DNA from: Elephas maximus indicus | Taxonomy: Eukaryota > Chordata > Mammalia > Proboscidea > Elephantidae | Reading direction: 5' to 3' | Length of the DNA: 64,000 nt | NCBI RefSeq assembly: GCF_024166365.1 | Contig: NW_026060238.1 | Location: 682,001 to 746,000, forward strand | Shown here: piece after piece, positions 35,840 through 47,557 of the stretch | How positions within the stretch are numbered: position 1 is the stretch's first letter | How the letters are laid out: each line of letters opens with the position of its first letter | Translations under genes and position numbers: made by a program | Notes under the pieces: model-generated | The model's database searches: none | Told to the model about the DNA's origin: nothing | What the model saw: the letters and a program-made list of their open reading frames with translations, nothing else

Positions 35840-38423
35840 GCTCTGGGGGAGTGGAATATCGAAATCTTGTTGGCATCCCATGCAGAGTTTAAATCGTTTC
35901 TAGTTATCTTTTGGGAGAGTGTTCCCTCAGCTTTGTATTTAAATCAATATACAGCTTTGTGGCTGTTTTTTTCTTGATGTAAGTGGTAGGTCCTGAACAC
36001 CAGTTTCCACAGGAAATTTCTTTCTCTTTCTTCCCTTTATTTCAATTAATTCCCCTGAGTCTTTTAGGAGGAAATTGATAAAACTGTGGCTTTTGTTAGT
36101 GCACAATTTTAAACATAGTCATTCTTTGTTATGAAGAATGGGTTGTTTAACCTGAGACCTTTCCTAAAATGCCCTTCTCTTAGAGCATCATTTTCATTTA
36201 AGTTCAAATATTTAAGGAAAAAAGCAGAAAACCTCTATTTAGTAACCAGAAAGGGCATTCTAATTGAATTTTCTATAATATCCAGGTTCTGTGATTTTTG
36301 TAGTGTATATAATATTGGGAGATATTAACAGATACGTATACTTTCCAAATCTCCCCTCTGCTTTGAATCCTCCCCACAAAAAGCATTGGAATTAAATTTC
36401 TTATGCAAATAATGAAATGTTTTCTAATATTATAAATGCAATAATATTCAACATCTATTATTTGACTTTTGTTTATAGCATATGTCCTTAAAGAAGAAGG
36501 GAAATCAATAAATCCTGCATACGGTAAGTCACCTAGATCATAGGTGAAGGCAGTTCTACAAGTACAATAGTTATAACCATTGGCATTTGGGTCATCATAC
36601 ATGCTGTGTGTAGAGGCAGTATTCAAAGCTGCCTGATTATATAGGGACTGATATAAACTGTAGCATTATAGGCTTTTTACTATACGTAACTATGATCGTT
36701 CAGCAGATTTTGAAGAGTAAAAATGGCTTCTGTTTTGCAGGTTTTTAAGAAAGTGGCATGTAGACTTGTCACCTAGACACATGGTGTTAGCAAAAATTGT
36801 TTGACTGACTCAGAGAGTCTCCTTTCCCACTGAGTTAGAGCAAAACTGGGATTAAAGAAATGGCACTGCAGATATACATATTTGATAAATAAACACTCAT
36901 AATCACTCAGCTTCTCATCCTTTCAGTAGTCAAGGAGTAGAAGAAAAATTGCTACTATCCTTGTGTTCTGGTTTTGAGATTTACACAAATCAATACTTCG
37001 GACTTTTTCATCAATATCTCTCTTGCTGTCACTCTCTCTCTTTTCCAGAGCAAAATGAAGATAGAAAGGACCACTACCTATAAAATATTGGGAAAAAAGC
37101 CACTTGGAAATAGGAGCACTGTACTTTTTTTTTTTCTCCAATAGCTATCATTTAAAACACAAAGCAAAATTCCTATAAGAAAATAGATGTGTTTATTGCA
37201 TTGAGTAGACAGTGAGAAAAATGAAATTCAGGGAAAACATAAAATTCTTATATGCAGAAATAGATGAAAATATTTTTATTCATGTGGAAAGCATACATTA
37301 ATAACCCATGAATGATTTTAAAGTGAATAAGGAAAGCATTTTGCAAATGCATTTATTTAAATACCATGTGAAACCTGTAAATTAACTTTGACATTAAACA
37401 TAGATGAATGCTTGGATAGCACCTCAATATCTTCCTTCAAATAAAGAGAAAAGCTCTCTTTTCTGTCCTAGACATCTATAGAAGGCCATCATCTACTGAA
37501 CATAATGTATCCAGTCAGCAATTTAGGCCTATTTGTCTGTAGACAAAAGTCTTATTTATGGATTTAAGAAAAATGACATTGAGTGCCAAAAACAATATAG
37601 TTAGGATCATGAGTACTGCCTGCCACTTCTATACTAGTCTTTGAGTAACAAAATTATTTTATTAAATTACTTCTAGTTATTAAAACACCTAGTTATTAAA
37701 ATCATCCTCATATTTATGCTAAAAAGACAAAATTATTTATTGTGGTCGGTTCAAACAGGGAAAAAATATTATTTGAGAATTTACAAATTACCTGAATCCA
37801 AGACAAAGATCAAGTAAAAAAATAATAGATTTTGATTTGTTTTATTTTTCCTGTAGCTACAGTTTTTCTCCCAATTTTTTTAGAATTTTGAAATTACTAA
37901 CTGTATCTTGAAGATATTTCAAAACGATAAGTCTAAATGATTATGAGAAGACTAATGATTTGGAAGCAGAAAAATAGTAATTAGAGAAAATAAGTCAAAG
38001 GAACAATGAAGCAGTAGTGCATTGGAACTAAAGAATTAATGGCATATATTGGAGAAATTCAATTGTAGTTAAGGAAAATATGTAACTACCAATATTTCTA
38101 TAAGATTCATTAATTTTTTAAAAATTCAGAAAATAAAAATTGTTGAACATACATTGTAAATTGACACTGGAAAACCTGCCTAGATTTTATAAGTTTTTTT
38201 TTTTGCAGTAATTTATTAAACACACACAGAAGATACATAGAGAATGCTTTGGTTGACCTACACTATAATTTTAGGTATCATCTGCCTTGTTAAACTGCAG
38301 CAAATATTTACACTTGTTTACATTTCTGGATATCAGATTTTTTCCTGATGTAGCTTTAAAAAAATTGTTTTTTCTGCTTTTGGAGTTGTTTCCTATGTCA
38401 GTTTAATAGGTCTCAAAACTGAA
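35840..38423. other. AT-rich intergenic DNA upstream of OR pseudogene 2
   Basis: 2.6 kb without a recognised repeat or gene. The 117-codon minus-strand frame at 36273-36626 has no motif and I treat it as chance. Confidence 0.4.
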
Positions 38424-39373
38424 ATGAAGAAACAATCAAGGGAGATAGAATTCGTTCTCTTGGGACTCACAGATGACCCACAGTTACAAATTGTGATTTT
38501 TATATTTCTCTTTCTCAACTACATTTTGAGTGTGATGGGGAGCTTATCCATCATCCTCCTCACCCTACTGCATCCTCACCTCAAGATTCCAATGTATTTC
38601 TTCCTACAAAATTTCTCCTTCTTAGAAATCTTATTGACAACAATCTCTATTCCTAGATTCTTGACAACCATTGTGACTAAAAACAAAATCATTTCCTACA
38701 ATGGTTGTGCATCTCAATTATTCTTTTTACTTTTGTCAGGAGTTACAGAGTTGTACCTTCTGGCTGCCGTGTCCTATGACCGCTATGCAGCCATCTGCAA
38801 ACCCCTGCATTACTCAGTCATTACAAGAAGCAAAGTGTGCTACCAACTTTTCACTCAGGTCAGGGACAGCTGGCTTTCTGATTACCTTTCCACCGTTGGT
38901 CTTGGGACTAAAGCTGGAATTCTGCGCTTCCAAAGTAATTGATCATTTCATGTGTGACACTTCTCCTATCCTGCAGATTTTTGCACAGACACTCACTTCC
39001 TAGAAATGATTTCATTTGTTTCAGCAGTTATAACACTAGTGGTCACACTACTCTTAGTAATTTTTTCCTCTACATATATAATCAAGACCATTCTAAAAAT
39101 TCCCTCTGCTCAGAAAAAACAAAAGCTTTTTCCACTTGTTCTTCCCACATGATTGCAGTTTTCCTTACTTGTGGTAGCTGTGTCTCCATTTACATGAAGC
39201 CATCAGCAAAAGAAAGGGTGACTTTATCCAAAGATGTAGCTGTTATCTATACCTCAGTAGCCCCTTTGCTCAATCCCTTCATTTACAGTCTTAGGAACGA
39301 GCAAGTGAAACAAGCTTTCAAGGATACACTCAAAAAAGTTTTCATTTTTTCAAAAAATAAGGAAAAAAACTAA
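38424..39373 (+). pseudogene. Olfactory receptor pseudogene, subfamily 6C-like
   Basis: Single-exon class II odorant receptor (GPCR) relic. It starts [20 protein letters not shown]. It keeps PMYFFLQN (56-63), an intact DRYAAIC (119-125), KPLHY, and in later frames [12 protein letters not shown] (extracellular loop 2), FSTCSSH (TM6), NPFIYSLRN (TM7) and a K-rich tail ending at 39373. The N-terminus lacks an N-x-S/T sequon, and TM1 has GS instead of the usual GN at 39-40. Three frameshifts destroy it: near 38855 (after TM4 begins), near 38980, and near 39115 in the A-run of GAAAAAACAAAAG. No in-frame stops are needed once frames are followed, so decay is recent or mild. It shares wording with the pseudogene at 16.96 kb (SFLEI, IPRFL). 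Confidence 0.9.
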
Positions 39374-39955
39374 AATCTTGACAGAAACGGTAAATATATT
39401 TTTTGCTTCTTTTTTCGTGTTTACTTAATTTATCCTTTCAGTAAGTTAAATTTCTTATAGCATTTAAACAAGTCTTTCAGCACAATACACTTTCCTACTT
39501 TTTCTTTAATAGTTCTTGCAGTGTTAATATTAAGAGTTCCATCTTCAAATTTTCACAAAATTTAACTTTCTTTTAATCCCAAAGATATGCAACTTCAGGG
39601 TTGTGAAAAAAATTAGTTATATATTAATTTTTCCTGTACAAATTTGCCTGGATGAGTGTAATTAGTTTACATGCATTTATTATAGGTATACCTTGTCTTA
39701 TATGCTGCACTAGTTATAATTTTTGTCTTTTTTAGAATGATACAGCTTGCTATGGTGAGACAAAGAAACAGTTATCAAACAGTATGACTTCTCTTACAGT
39801 AAAGCTCTACACAAAATTGTGTTCTTATAGTAATGAAGGTTGAATTATTCCAGAGTATCAGAAATGCAGCTCAGAAAAGGGTAATTCTTATGACAGTTGT
39901 GATATATAGGGAAAAAAAGAGTAAAATGGTGTTATAGGCATGTGTATAACAACAT
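39374..39955. other. AT-rich 3' flank of OR pseudogene 2
   Basis: No recognised repeat; no gene. Confidence 0.4.
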
Positions 39956-39959
39956 GCAC

Positions 39960-40215
39960 AATGTTTGAGGCACTACTTCCTAGTTCAAGTGTCACTAGCT
40001 TGATAATGGGAATGTAGGCTTTTAAGCCAGTCAGCCAGATATAAACCCAGGATAGTATGTGAGCCTGGTCAAATTTTAAAACTCTGTTGCTAAGTCTCTC
40101 CGTTTATGAAATAAATACAATAATAGTCCTCACTTGTTTATTTTGAGAAAGCAATGAGGCAGTAAGTATAAAGCATTTTTAGGTCAGAGCCTGGCCCACA
40201 GTGAGTTATCAACAA
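39960..40215 (+). mobile_element. MIR SINE
   Basis: The order is that of the mammalian-wide MIR: TAGCTTGATAATGGG, ATATAAACCCAGG, TTGCTAAGTCTCTCCGTTTA, AAATACAATAATAGTCCTCA, AAAGCATTTTTAGGTCAGAG, then CCTGGCCCACAGTGAG. It is old and diverged. Confidence 0.75.
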
Positions 40216-40585
40216 GGGTTAGCTCCCCTTGGAGGGAAAGCTTGCCTCACTCGGGATAGTATGTAACAAGGGAAGAAAAAGAGGCAACTTCAAATCATAA
40301 AAAGCCTTAAGATCTAAACTGTATTAGAACTTAATCTGATTGGTCTGTAGACCTGAAAATTTAGTGTGAATACATTACCGAGATAAAAATTCCATGTGTC
40401 TGTACCTAAATTAACTTTTTAAATCACATGGAATAGTCTAGAAACGTGGACTGTAGATTCTGAGGCTGATTTTTCACAATGTGATCAGATTTTTATATTA
40501 TAAAGATTGATCTGTTAAATGTGCTGAGAACGTTTTTTTAGATATTTGGAGTTAGGAAGACAGGGGAGAGAATCAACACTTTAAG
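40216..40585. other. Non-coding DNA between MIR and L1 copy 4
   Basis: No feature recognised. The right edge is the 9-bp target site CTAAATGAG of the L1. Confidence 0.4.
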
Positions 40586-41597
40586 CTAAATGAGTTTTTT
40601 TTTATTAACTTTTATTAAGCTTCAAGTGAACGTATACAAATCCAATCAGTCTGTCACATATAAGTTTACATACATCTTACTCCATACTCCCACTTGCTCT
40701 TCCCCTATTGAGACAGCCCTTTCAGTCTCTCCTTTCGTGACAATTTTGCCAGCTTCCCTCTCTCTCTATCCTCCCATCTCCCCTCCAGACAAGAGTTGCC
40801 AACACACTCTCAAGTGTCCACCTGATATAATTAGCTCACTCTTCATCAGCATCTCTCTCCCACCCGCTGACCAGTCCCTTTCATGTCTGATGAGTTGTCT
40901 TTGGGGATGGTTCCTGTCCTGTGCCAACAGAAGGTCTGGGGAGCCTGGCCGCCGGGATTCCTCTAGTCTCAGTCAGACCATTAAGTATGGTCTTTTATGA
41001 GAATTTGGCGTCTGCATCCCACTGATCTCCTGTTCCCTCAGGAGTTCTCTGTTGTGCTCCCTGTCAGGGCAGTCATCGATTGTGGCCAGGCACCAACTAG
41101 TTCTTCCGGTCTCAGGATGAGGTAGGTCTCTGGTTCATGTGGCCCTTTCTGTCTCTTGGGCTCTTAGTTGTCGTGTGACCTTGGTGTTCTTCATTCTCCT
41201 TTGATCCAGGTGGGTTGAGACCAATTGATGCATCTTAGATGGCCGCTTGTTAGCATTTAAGACCCCAGACGCCACATTTCAAAGTGGGATGCAGAATGTT
41301 TTCATAATAGAATTATTTTGCCAATTGACTTAGAAGTCCCCTTAAACCATGGTCCCCAAACCTCCGCCCTTGCTCCACTGACCTTTGAAGCATTCAGTTT
41401 ATCCCGGAAACTTCTTTGCTTTGGGTCCAGTCCAGTGGAGCTGACCTTCCATGTATTGAGTGTTGTCTTTACCTTCACCCAAAGCAGTTCTTATCTACTG
41501 ATTAATCAATAAAAAACCCTCTCCATCCCTCTCTCCCTCCCCCCTTCGTAACCACAAAAGTATGTGTTCTTCTCAGTTTTTACTATATCTCAAGATC

Positions 41598-44500
41598 TTA
41601 TAATAGTGGTCTTATACAATATTTGTCCTTTTGCCTCTGACTAATTTCGCTCAGCATAATGCCTTCCAGGTTCCTCCATGTTATGAAATGTTTCACAGAT
41701 TTGTCACTGTTCTTTATCGATGTGTAGTATTCCATTGTGTGAATATACCACAATTTATTTACCCATTCATCTGTTGATGGACACCTTGGTTGCTTCCAGC
41801 TTTTTGCTATCGTAAAAAGAGCTGCAATAGACATGGGTGTGCATATATCTGTTTGTGTGAAGGCTCTTGTATCTCTTGGGTATATTCCAAGGAGTGGGAT
41901 TTCTGGGTTGTATGGTAGTTCTATTTCTAACTGTTTAAGATAACACCAGTTAGTTTTCCAAAGTGGTTGTACCATTTTACATTCCCACCAGCAGTGTATA
42001 AGAGTTCCAATCTCTCCGCAGCCTCTCCAACATTTATTATTTTGTGTTTTTTTGATGAATGCCAGCCTTGTTGGAGTGAGATGGAATCTCATCGTACTTT
42101 TAATTTGCATTTCTCTAATGGCTAATGATCGAGAGCATTTTCTCATGTATCTGTTGGCTGCCTGAATATCTTCTTTAGTGAAATGTGTGTTCATATCCTT
42201 TGCCCACTTCTTGATTGGGTTGTTTGTCTTTTTGTGGATGAGTTTTGACAGAATCATGTAGATTTTAGAGATCAGGCGCTGGTCTGAGATGTCATAGCTG
42301 AAAATTCTTTCCCAGTCTGTAGGTGGTCTTTTTACTTTTTTGGTGAAGTCTTTAGATGAGCATGGATGTTTGATTTTTAGGAGCTCCCAGTTATCGGGTT
42401 TCTCTTCATCATTTTTGGTAATGTTTTGTATTCTGTTTATGTCTTGTATTAGGGCTCCTAGGGTTGTCCCTATTTTTTCTTCCATGATCTTTATCGTTTT
42501 AGTCTTTATGTTTAGGTCTTTGATCCACTTGGAGTTAGTTTTTGTGCATGGTGTGAGGTATGGGTACTGTTTCATTCTTTTGCAAGTGAATATCCAGTTA
42601 TGCCAGTACCATTTGTTAAAAAGACTATCTTTTCCCCAATTAACTGACACTGGTCCTTTGTCAAATACCAGCTGCTCATACGTGGATGGATTTATATCTG
42701 GGTTCTCAATTGTGTTCCATTGGTCTATGTGCCTGTTGTTGTACCAGTACCAGGCTGTTTTGACTACTGTGGCTGTATAATTGGTTCTGAAATCAGGTAG
42801 AGTGAGGCCTCCCACTTTCTTCTTTTTCAGTAATGCTTTGCTTATCCGGGGCTTCTTTCTCTTCCATATGAAATTGGTGATTTTTTTCTCTATCCCCTTA
42901 AAATATGACACTGGAATTTGGATCGGAAGTGTGTTATATGTATAGATGGCTTTTGGTAGAATAGACATTTTTACTATGTTAAGTCTTCCTATCCATGAGC
43001 AGGGTATGTTTTTCCACTTAAGTATGTCCTTTTGAATTTCTTGTAGTAGAGCTTTGCAGTTTTCTTTGTATAGGTCTTTTACATCCTTCGTAAGATTTAT
43101 TCCTAAGTATTTTATCTTCTTGGGGGCTACTGTAAATGGTATTGATTTGGTTATTTCCTCTTCGATGTTCTTTTTGTTGATGTAGAGGAATCCAAGTGAT
43201 TTTTGTATGTTTATTTTACAACCTGAGACTCTGCCAAACACTTCTATTAGTTTCAGTAGTTTTCTGGAGGATTCCTTAGGGTTTTCTGTGTATAAGATCA
43301 TGTCATCTGCAAATAGTGATAACTTTACTTCCTCCTTACCTATCCGGATGCCCTTTATTTCTTTGTCTAGCCTAATTGCCCTGGCTAGGACTTCAAGTAT
43401 GATGTTGAATAAGAGTGGTGATAAAGGGCATCCTTGTCTGGTTCCCGTTCTCAAGGGAAATGCTTTCAGGTTCTCTCCATTTAGAGTGATATTGGCTGTT
43501 GGCTTTGCATAGATGCCCTTTATTATGTTGAGGAATTTTCCTTCAATTCCTATTTTGGTAAGAGTTTTTATCATAAATGGGTGTTGGACTTTGTCAAATG
43601 CCTTTTCTGCATCAATTGATAAGATCATGTGGTTTTTATCTTTTGTTTTATTTATGTGATGGATTACATTAATGGTTTTTCTGATATTAAACCAGCCTTG
43701 CATACCTGGTATAAATCCCACTTGGTCAGGGTGAATTTTTTTTTGATGTGTTGCTGGATTCTATTGGCTAGAATTTTGTTGAGGATTTTTGCATCTATGT
43801 TCATGAGGGATATAGGTCTATAATTTTCTTTTTTTGTAATGTCTTTACCTGGTTTTGGTATCAGGGAGATGGTGGCTTCATAGAATGAGTTGGGTAGTAT
43901 TCCGTCATTTTCTATGTTTGAAATGCCTTCAGTAGTAGTGGTGTTAACTCTTCTCTGAAAGTTTGGTAGAACTCTGCAGTGAAGCCGTCTGGGCCAGGGC
44001 TTTTTTTTTGTTGGAAGTTTTTTGATCACCGTTTCAATCTCTTTTTTTGTTATGGGTCTATTTAGTTGTTCTACTTCTGAATGTGTTAGTTTAGGTAAGT
44101 AGTGTTTTTCCAAGAATTCATCCATTTCTTCCAGGTTTTCAAATTTGTTAGAGTACCATTTTTCATAGTAATCTGAAACGATTCTTTTAATTTCATTTGG
44201 TTCTGTTGTGATGTGGTCCTTCTCGTTTCTTATTCGGGTTATTTGTTTCCTCTCCTGTATTTCTTTAGTCAGTCTAGCCAATGGTTTATCAATTTTATTA
44301 ATTTTTTGGAAGAACCAGCTTTTGGCTTTGTTAATTCTTTCAATTGTTTTTCTGTTCTCTAATTCATTTAGTTCAGCTCTAATTTTGATTATTTGTTTTC
44401 TTCTGGTGCCTGATAGGTTCTTTTGTTGCTCACTTCCTATTTGTTCAAGTTGTAGGGTCAGTTCTCTGATTTTGGCTCTTTCTTCTTTTTGTATGTGTGC

Positions 44501-45406
44501 ATTTATCGATATAAATTGGCCTCTGAGCACTGCTTTTGCTGTTTCCCAGAGGTTTTGATAGGAAGTATTTTCATTCTCGTTGCATTCTATGAATTTCCTT
44601 ATTCCCTCCTTGATGTCTTCTATAACGCAATCTTTTTTCAGGAGGGTATTGTTCATTTTCCAAGTATTTGATTTCTTTTCCCTAGTTTTTCTGTTATTGA
44701 TTTCTAGTTTTATTGCCTTGTGGTCTGAGAAGATGCTTTGTAATATTTCGATGTTTGGACTCTTTAAAGGTTTGTTTTATCACCTAATATGTGATCTATT
44801 CTAGAGAATGTTCCATGTGCGCTAGAAAAAAAAGTATACTTTCCAGCAGATGGGTGGAGAGTTCTGTATAAGTCAATGAGGTCAAGTTGGTTGATTGTTG
44901 TAATTAGGTCTTCCGTGTCTCTATTGAGCTTCTTACTGGATGTCCTGTCCTTCTCCGAAAGTGGTGTGTTGAAGGCTCCTACTATAATTGTGGAGGTGTC
45001 TATCTCACTTTTCAATTCTGTTAAAATTTGATTTATGTATCTTGCAGCCCTGTCATTGGGTGTGTAAATATTTAATATGGTTATATCTTCCTGATCAATT
45101 GTCCCTTTTATCATTATATAGTGTCCTTCTTTATCCTTTGTGGTGGATTTAAGTCTAAAGTCTATTTTGTCAGAAATTAATATTGCTACTCCTCTTCTTT
45201 TTTGCTTATTGTTTGCTTGATATATTTTTTCCATCCTTTGAGTTTTAGTTTGTTTGTGTCTCTAAGTCTAAGGTGTGTCTCTTGTAGGCAGCATATAGAT
45301 GGATAGTGTTTCTTTATCCAGTCCGTGACTCTCTGTCTCTTTATTGGTGCATTTAGTCAATTTACATTCAGCGTAATTATGGATAAATAAGTTTTTAGTG
45401 TTGTCA
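41598..45406 (-). pseudogene. L1 ORF2 (endonuclease and reverse transcriptase), few lesions
   Basis: Usual length for the family (~1270 codons). The start MTTLKTYLSIITLNVN is followed by a TGA at 45357-45359, replacing a glycine codon in the NVNG motif. Endonuclease pieces then appear at 44764-45234 (DRTSSKKLNRD, TFFSSAHGTFSRIDHILG). A 330-codon piece (43664-44656) leads into RT. The last 707 codons (41598-43721) are continuous: RT with [15 protein letters not shown] (active-site FADD), [12 protein letters not shown], and the Cys-rich tail [20 protein letters not shown]. There is one frame change in the ~43.66-43.72 kb overlap and others upstream. It cannot make full protein, but a truncated RT-containing polypeptide is formally encodable. 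Confidence 0.9.
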
Positions 45407-45871
45407 TTTTGATGCCTTTTCATGTGTGTTGTTGGCAATTTCATTTTTCCACATACTTTTTTGTGCTGAGACGTTTTTCTTAGTAAATTGTGAGATTCTC
45501 GTTTTCATAGCGCTTGACTTTATGTTAGTTGAGTTGTTACGTTTTTCTTGGCTTTTATCTTGAGTTATGAAGTTGTTATACCTTTTTGTGGTTACCTTAT
45601 TATTTACCCCTATATTTCTAAGTAAAAACCTAACTTGTATCGTTGTATATCGCCTTGTGTCACTCTCCATCTGGCAGTTCAATGCCTCCTGTATTTAGTC
45701 CCTCTTTTTGATTATTGTGATCTTTTACCTATTGACTTCCATGATTCCCTGTTATGTGTATTATTATTATTTTTTTAATTAATCTTAATTTGTTTCTTTT
45801 TGTGATTTCCCTATTTGAGTTGATATCAGGACGTTCTGTTTTGTGACCTTGTATTGTGCTGGTATCTGATA

Positions 45872-46892
45872 TTATTGGTTTTCTGACGAAACAATATCCT
45901 TTAGTATTTCTTGTAGCTTTGGTTTGGTTTTTGCAAATTCTCTAAACTTGTGTTTACCTGTAAATATCTTAATTTCACCTTCATATTTCAGAGAGAGTTT
46001 TGCTGGATATATGATCTTTGGCTGGCAGTTTTTCTCCTTCAGTGCTCTGTATATGTCGTCCCATTCCCTTCTTGCCTGCATGGTTTCTGCTGAGTAGTCT
46101 GAACTTATTCTTATTGATTCTCCCTTGAAGGAAACCTTTCTTTTCTCCCTGGCTGCTTTTAAAATTTTCTGTTTATCTTTGGTTTTGGCGAGTTTGATGA
46201 TAATATGTCTTGGTGTTTTTCTTTTTGGATCAATCTTAAATGGGGTTCGATTAGCATCTTGGATAGATATCCTTTCGTCTTTCATGATGTTAGGGAAGTT
46301 TTGTGTCAGGAGTTCTTCAACTATTTTCTCTGTGTTTTCTGTCCCCCCTCCCTGTTCTGGGACTCCAATCACCCGCAAGTTATCCTTATTGATAGAGTCC
46401 CACATGATTCTTAGGGTTTCTTCATTTTTTTAAGTTCTTTTATCTGATTTTTTATTCAGCTATGTTGGTGTTGATTCCCTGGTCCTCCAGAGGTCCCAGT
46501 CTGCATTCTAATTGCTTCAGTCTGCTCCTCTGACTTTCTATTGCGTTGTCTAATTCTGTAATTTTATTGTTAATCTTTTGAATTTCTACGTGCTGTTTGT
46601 CTATGGATTCTGGCAACTTATTAATTTTTCCACTATGTTCTTGAATAATCTGTTTGAGTTCTTCAACAGTTTTATCAGTGTGTTCCTTGGCTTTTTCTGC
46701 AGTTTGCCTTATTTCATTTGTGATGTCTTGAAGCATTGTGTAAATTAGTTTTTTATATTCTGTATCTGATAATTCCAGGATTGTATCTTCATTTGGGAAA
46801 GATTTTGATTCTTTTGTTTGGGCGGTTGGAGAAGCTGTCATGGTCTGCTTCTTTATGTGGTTTGATATGGACTGCTGTCTCCAAGCCATCAC
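45872..46892 (-). pseudogene. L1 ORF1, one break
   Basis: The start is MMAWRQQSISNHIKKQ at 46892, immediately 3' (on the minus strand) of the shortened leader. The coiled-coil half (46452-46892) ends in a break before 46405. The RNA-binding half (45872-46405, 177 codons) carries DSINKDNLRVIGVPEQ, TPRHIIIKLAK and RKVSFKGESIRISSDY. Total length ~340 codons is normal for ORF1p. A single lesion around 46.41-46.45 kb separates the halves. Confidence 0.88.
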
Positions 46893-47196
46893 TGGGAAAC
46901 TAGTTTTTCCAGAAAATCCACTAAAAAAAAATGCAGTCAGATCCCTATCAGAGTTCTTCCTCTGGCTCAGGCTATTCGGATGTTAATGAAGCTGCCTGAC
47001 TGGTACGCAGGCTCCAGGCTCTGAAAACAATCGCTGCCTCCCCATATTTGTTCGTTCTCCGTCTCTAAATCTGTGTTTTTTGTTCAGGGTTCGTAGATTG
47101 TTATGTATGTGATTGATTCACTTGTTTTTCTGAGTCTTTGTTGCAAGAAGGATCCGCGGTGGCGTCCACCTAGTCCGCCATCTTGGCCCTGCCTCT
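46893..47196 (-). promoter_or_regulatory. L1 copy 4 5' UTR, compact leader
   Basis: 304 bp, against ~1770 bp in copy 1. From the 5' end it matches copy 1 at 2906-2685, then 2032-1990, then 1765-1706, then ORF1. The two outer joins coincide with GT-AG boundaries in copy 1 on the transcribed strand; the middle join does not. The GC-rich monomers are entirely absent. Confidence 0.85.
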
Positions 47197-47205
47197 CTAA
47201 ATGAG

Positions 47206-47552
47206 ATATTTTAAAGGTTAAAAACACAATAGTGACAGTGGCTTGCAAGCTCAGGGAGGAGACTCCAGAGATGATTAGGGGAATGAACTGAGGTTAAACT
47301 GTTGAACATTTTCATGTCTGGGATAAGCGAAAGAAAGTTATTTTAAAAAAAAGAAAAAGAAAAGACTCTTCTTGGGCTCTCCCTGCTGTCCACTCTGTGC
47401 ACAAGCACCAAAATGTCTAACGTTCTTTTTTAAAAAGATGTTTTCTTAATATCTGTCCGATCAAAAAAATCACCTATACAACATATGGGGTTCTATATTG
47501 GATATAATTTTTCATCAGAGACATATTAGTGAAGAATTTACTGGGGTGATTG
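47206..47552. other. Non-coding DNA between L1 copy 4 and LTR copy C
   Basis: No repeat or gene recognised. Confidence 0.4.
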
Positions 47553-47557
47553 ATGGC

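Larger units (their letters stand above)
40595..47196 (-). mobile_element. L1 copy 4: complete 3' end, both ORFs, shortened (spliced-looking) 5' UTR
   Basis: The element is 6.6 kb, flanked by a perfect 9-bp duplication CTAAATGAG (40586-40594 and 47197-47205). Minus-strand order: a ~300-bp 5' UTR starting with GGCCAAGATGGCGG, ORF1 (46892-45872), inter-ORF, ORF2 (45406-41598), a ~1 kb 3' UTR and poly-A. It is the least decayed L1 here. Its leader lacks three blocks present in copy 1 (see findings). Confidence 0.95.

Noticed and set aside
36273..36626. 117-codon minus-strand open frame
   Set aside because: No recognised motif, AT-rich surroundings, no ribosomal or splice context that would support an exon.
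38424..38942. The first 172 codons of OR pseudogene 2 as a functional short receptor
   Set aside because: It would end in TM4 with an unrelated tail; the remaining TM segments are clearly present in other frames, so it is a frameshifted pseudogene.
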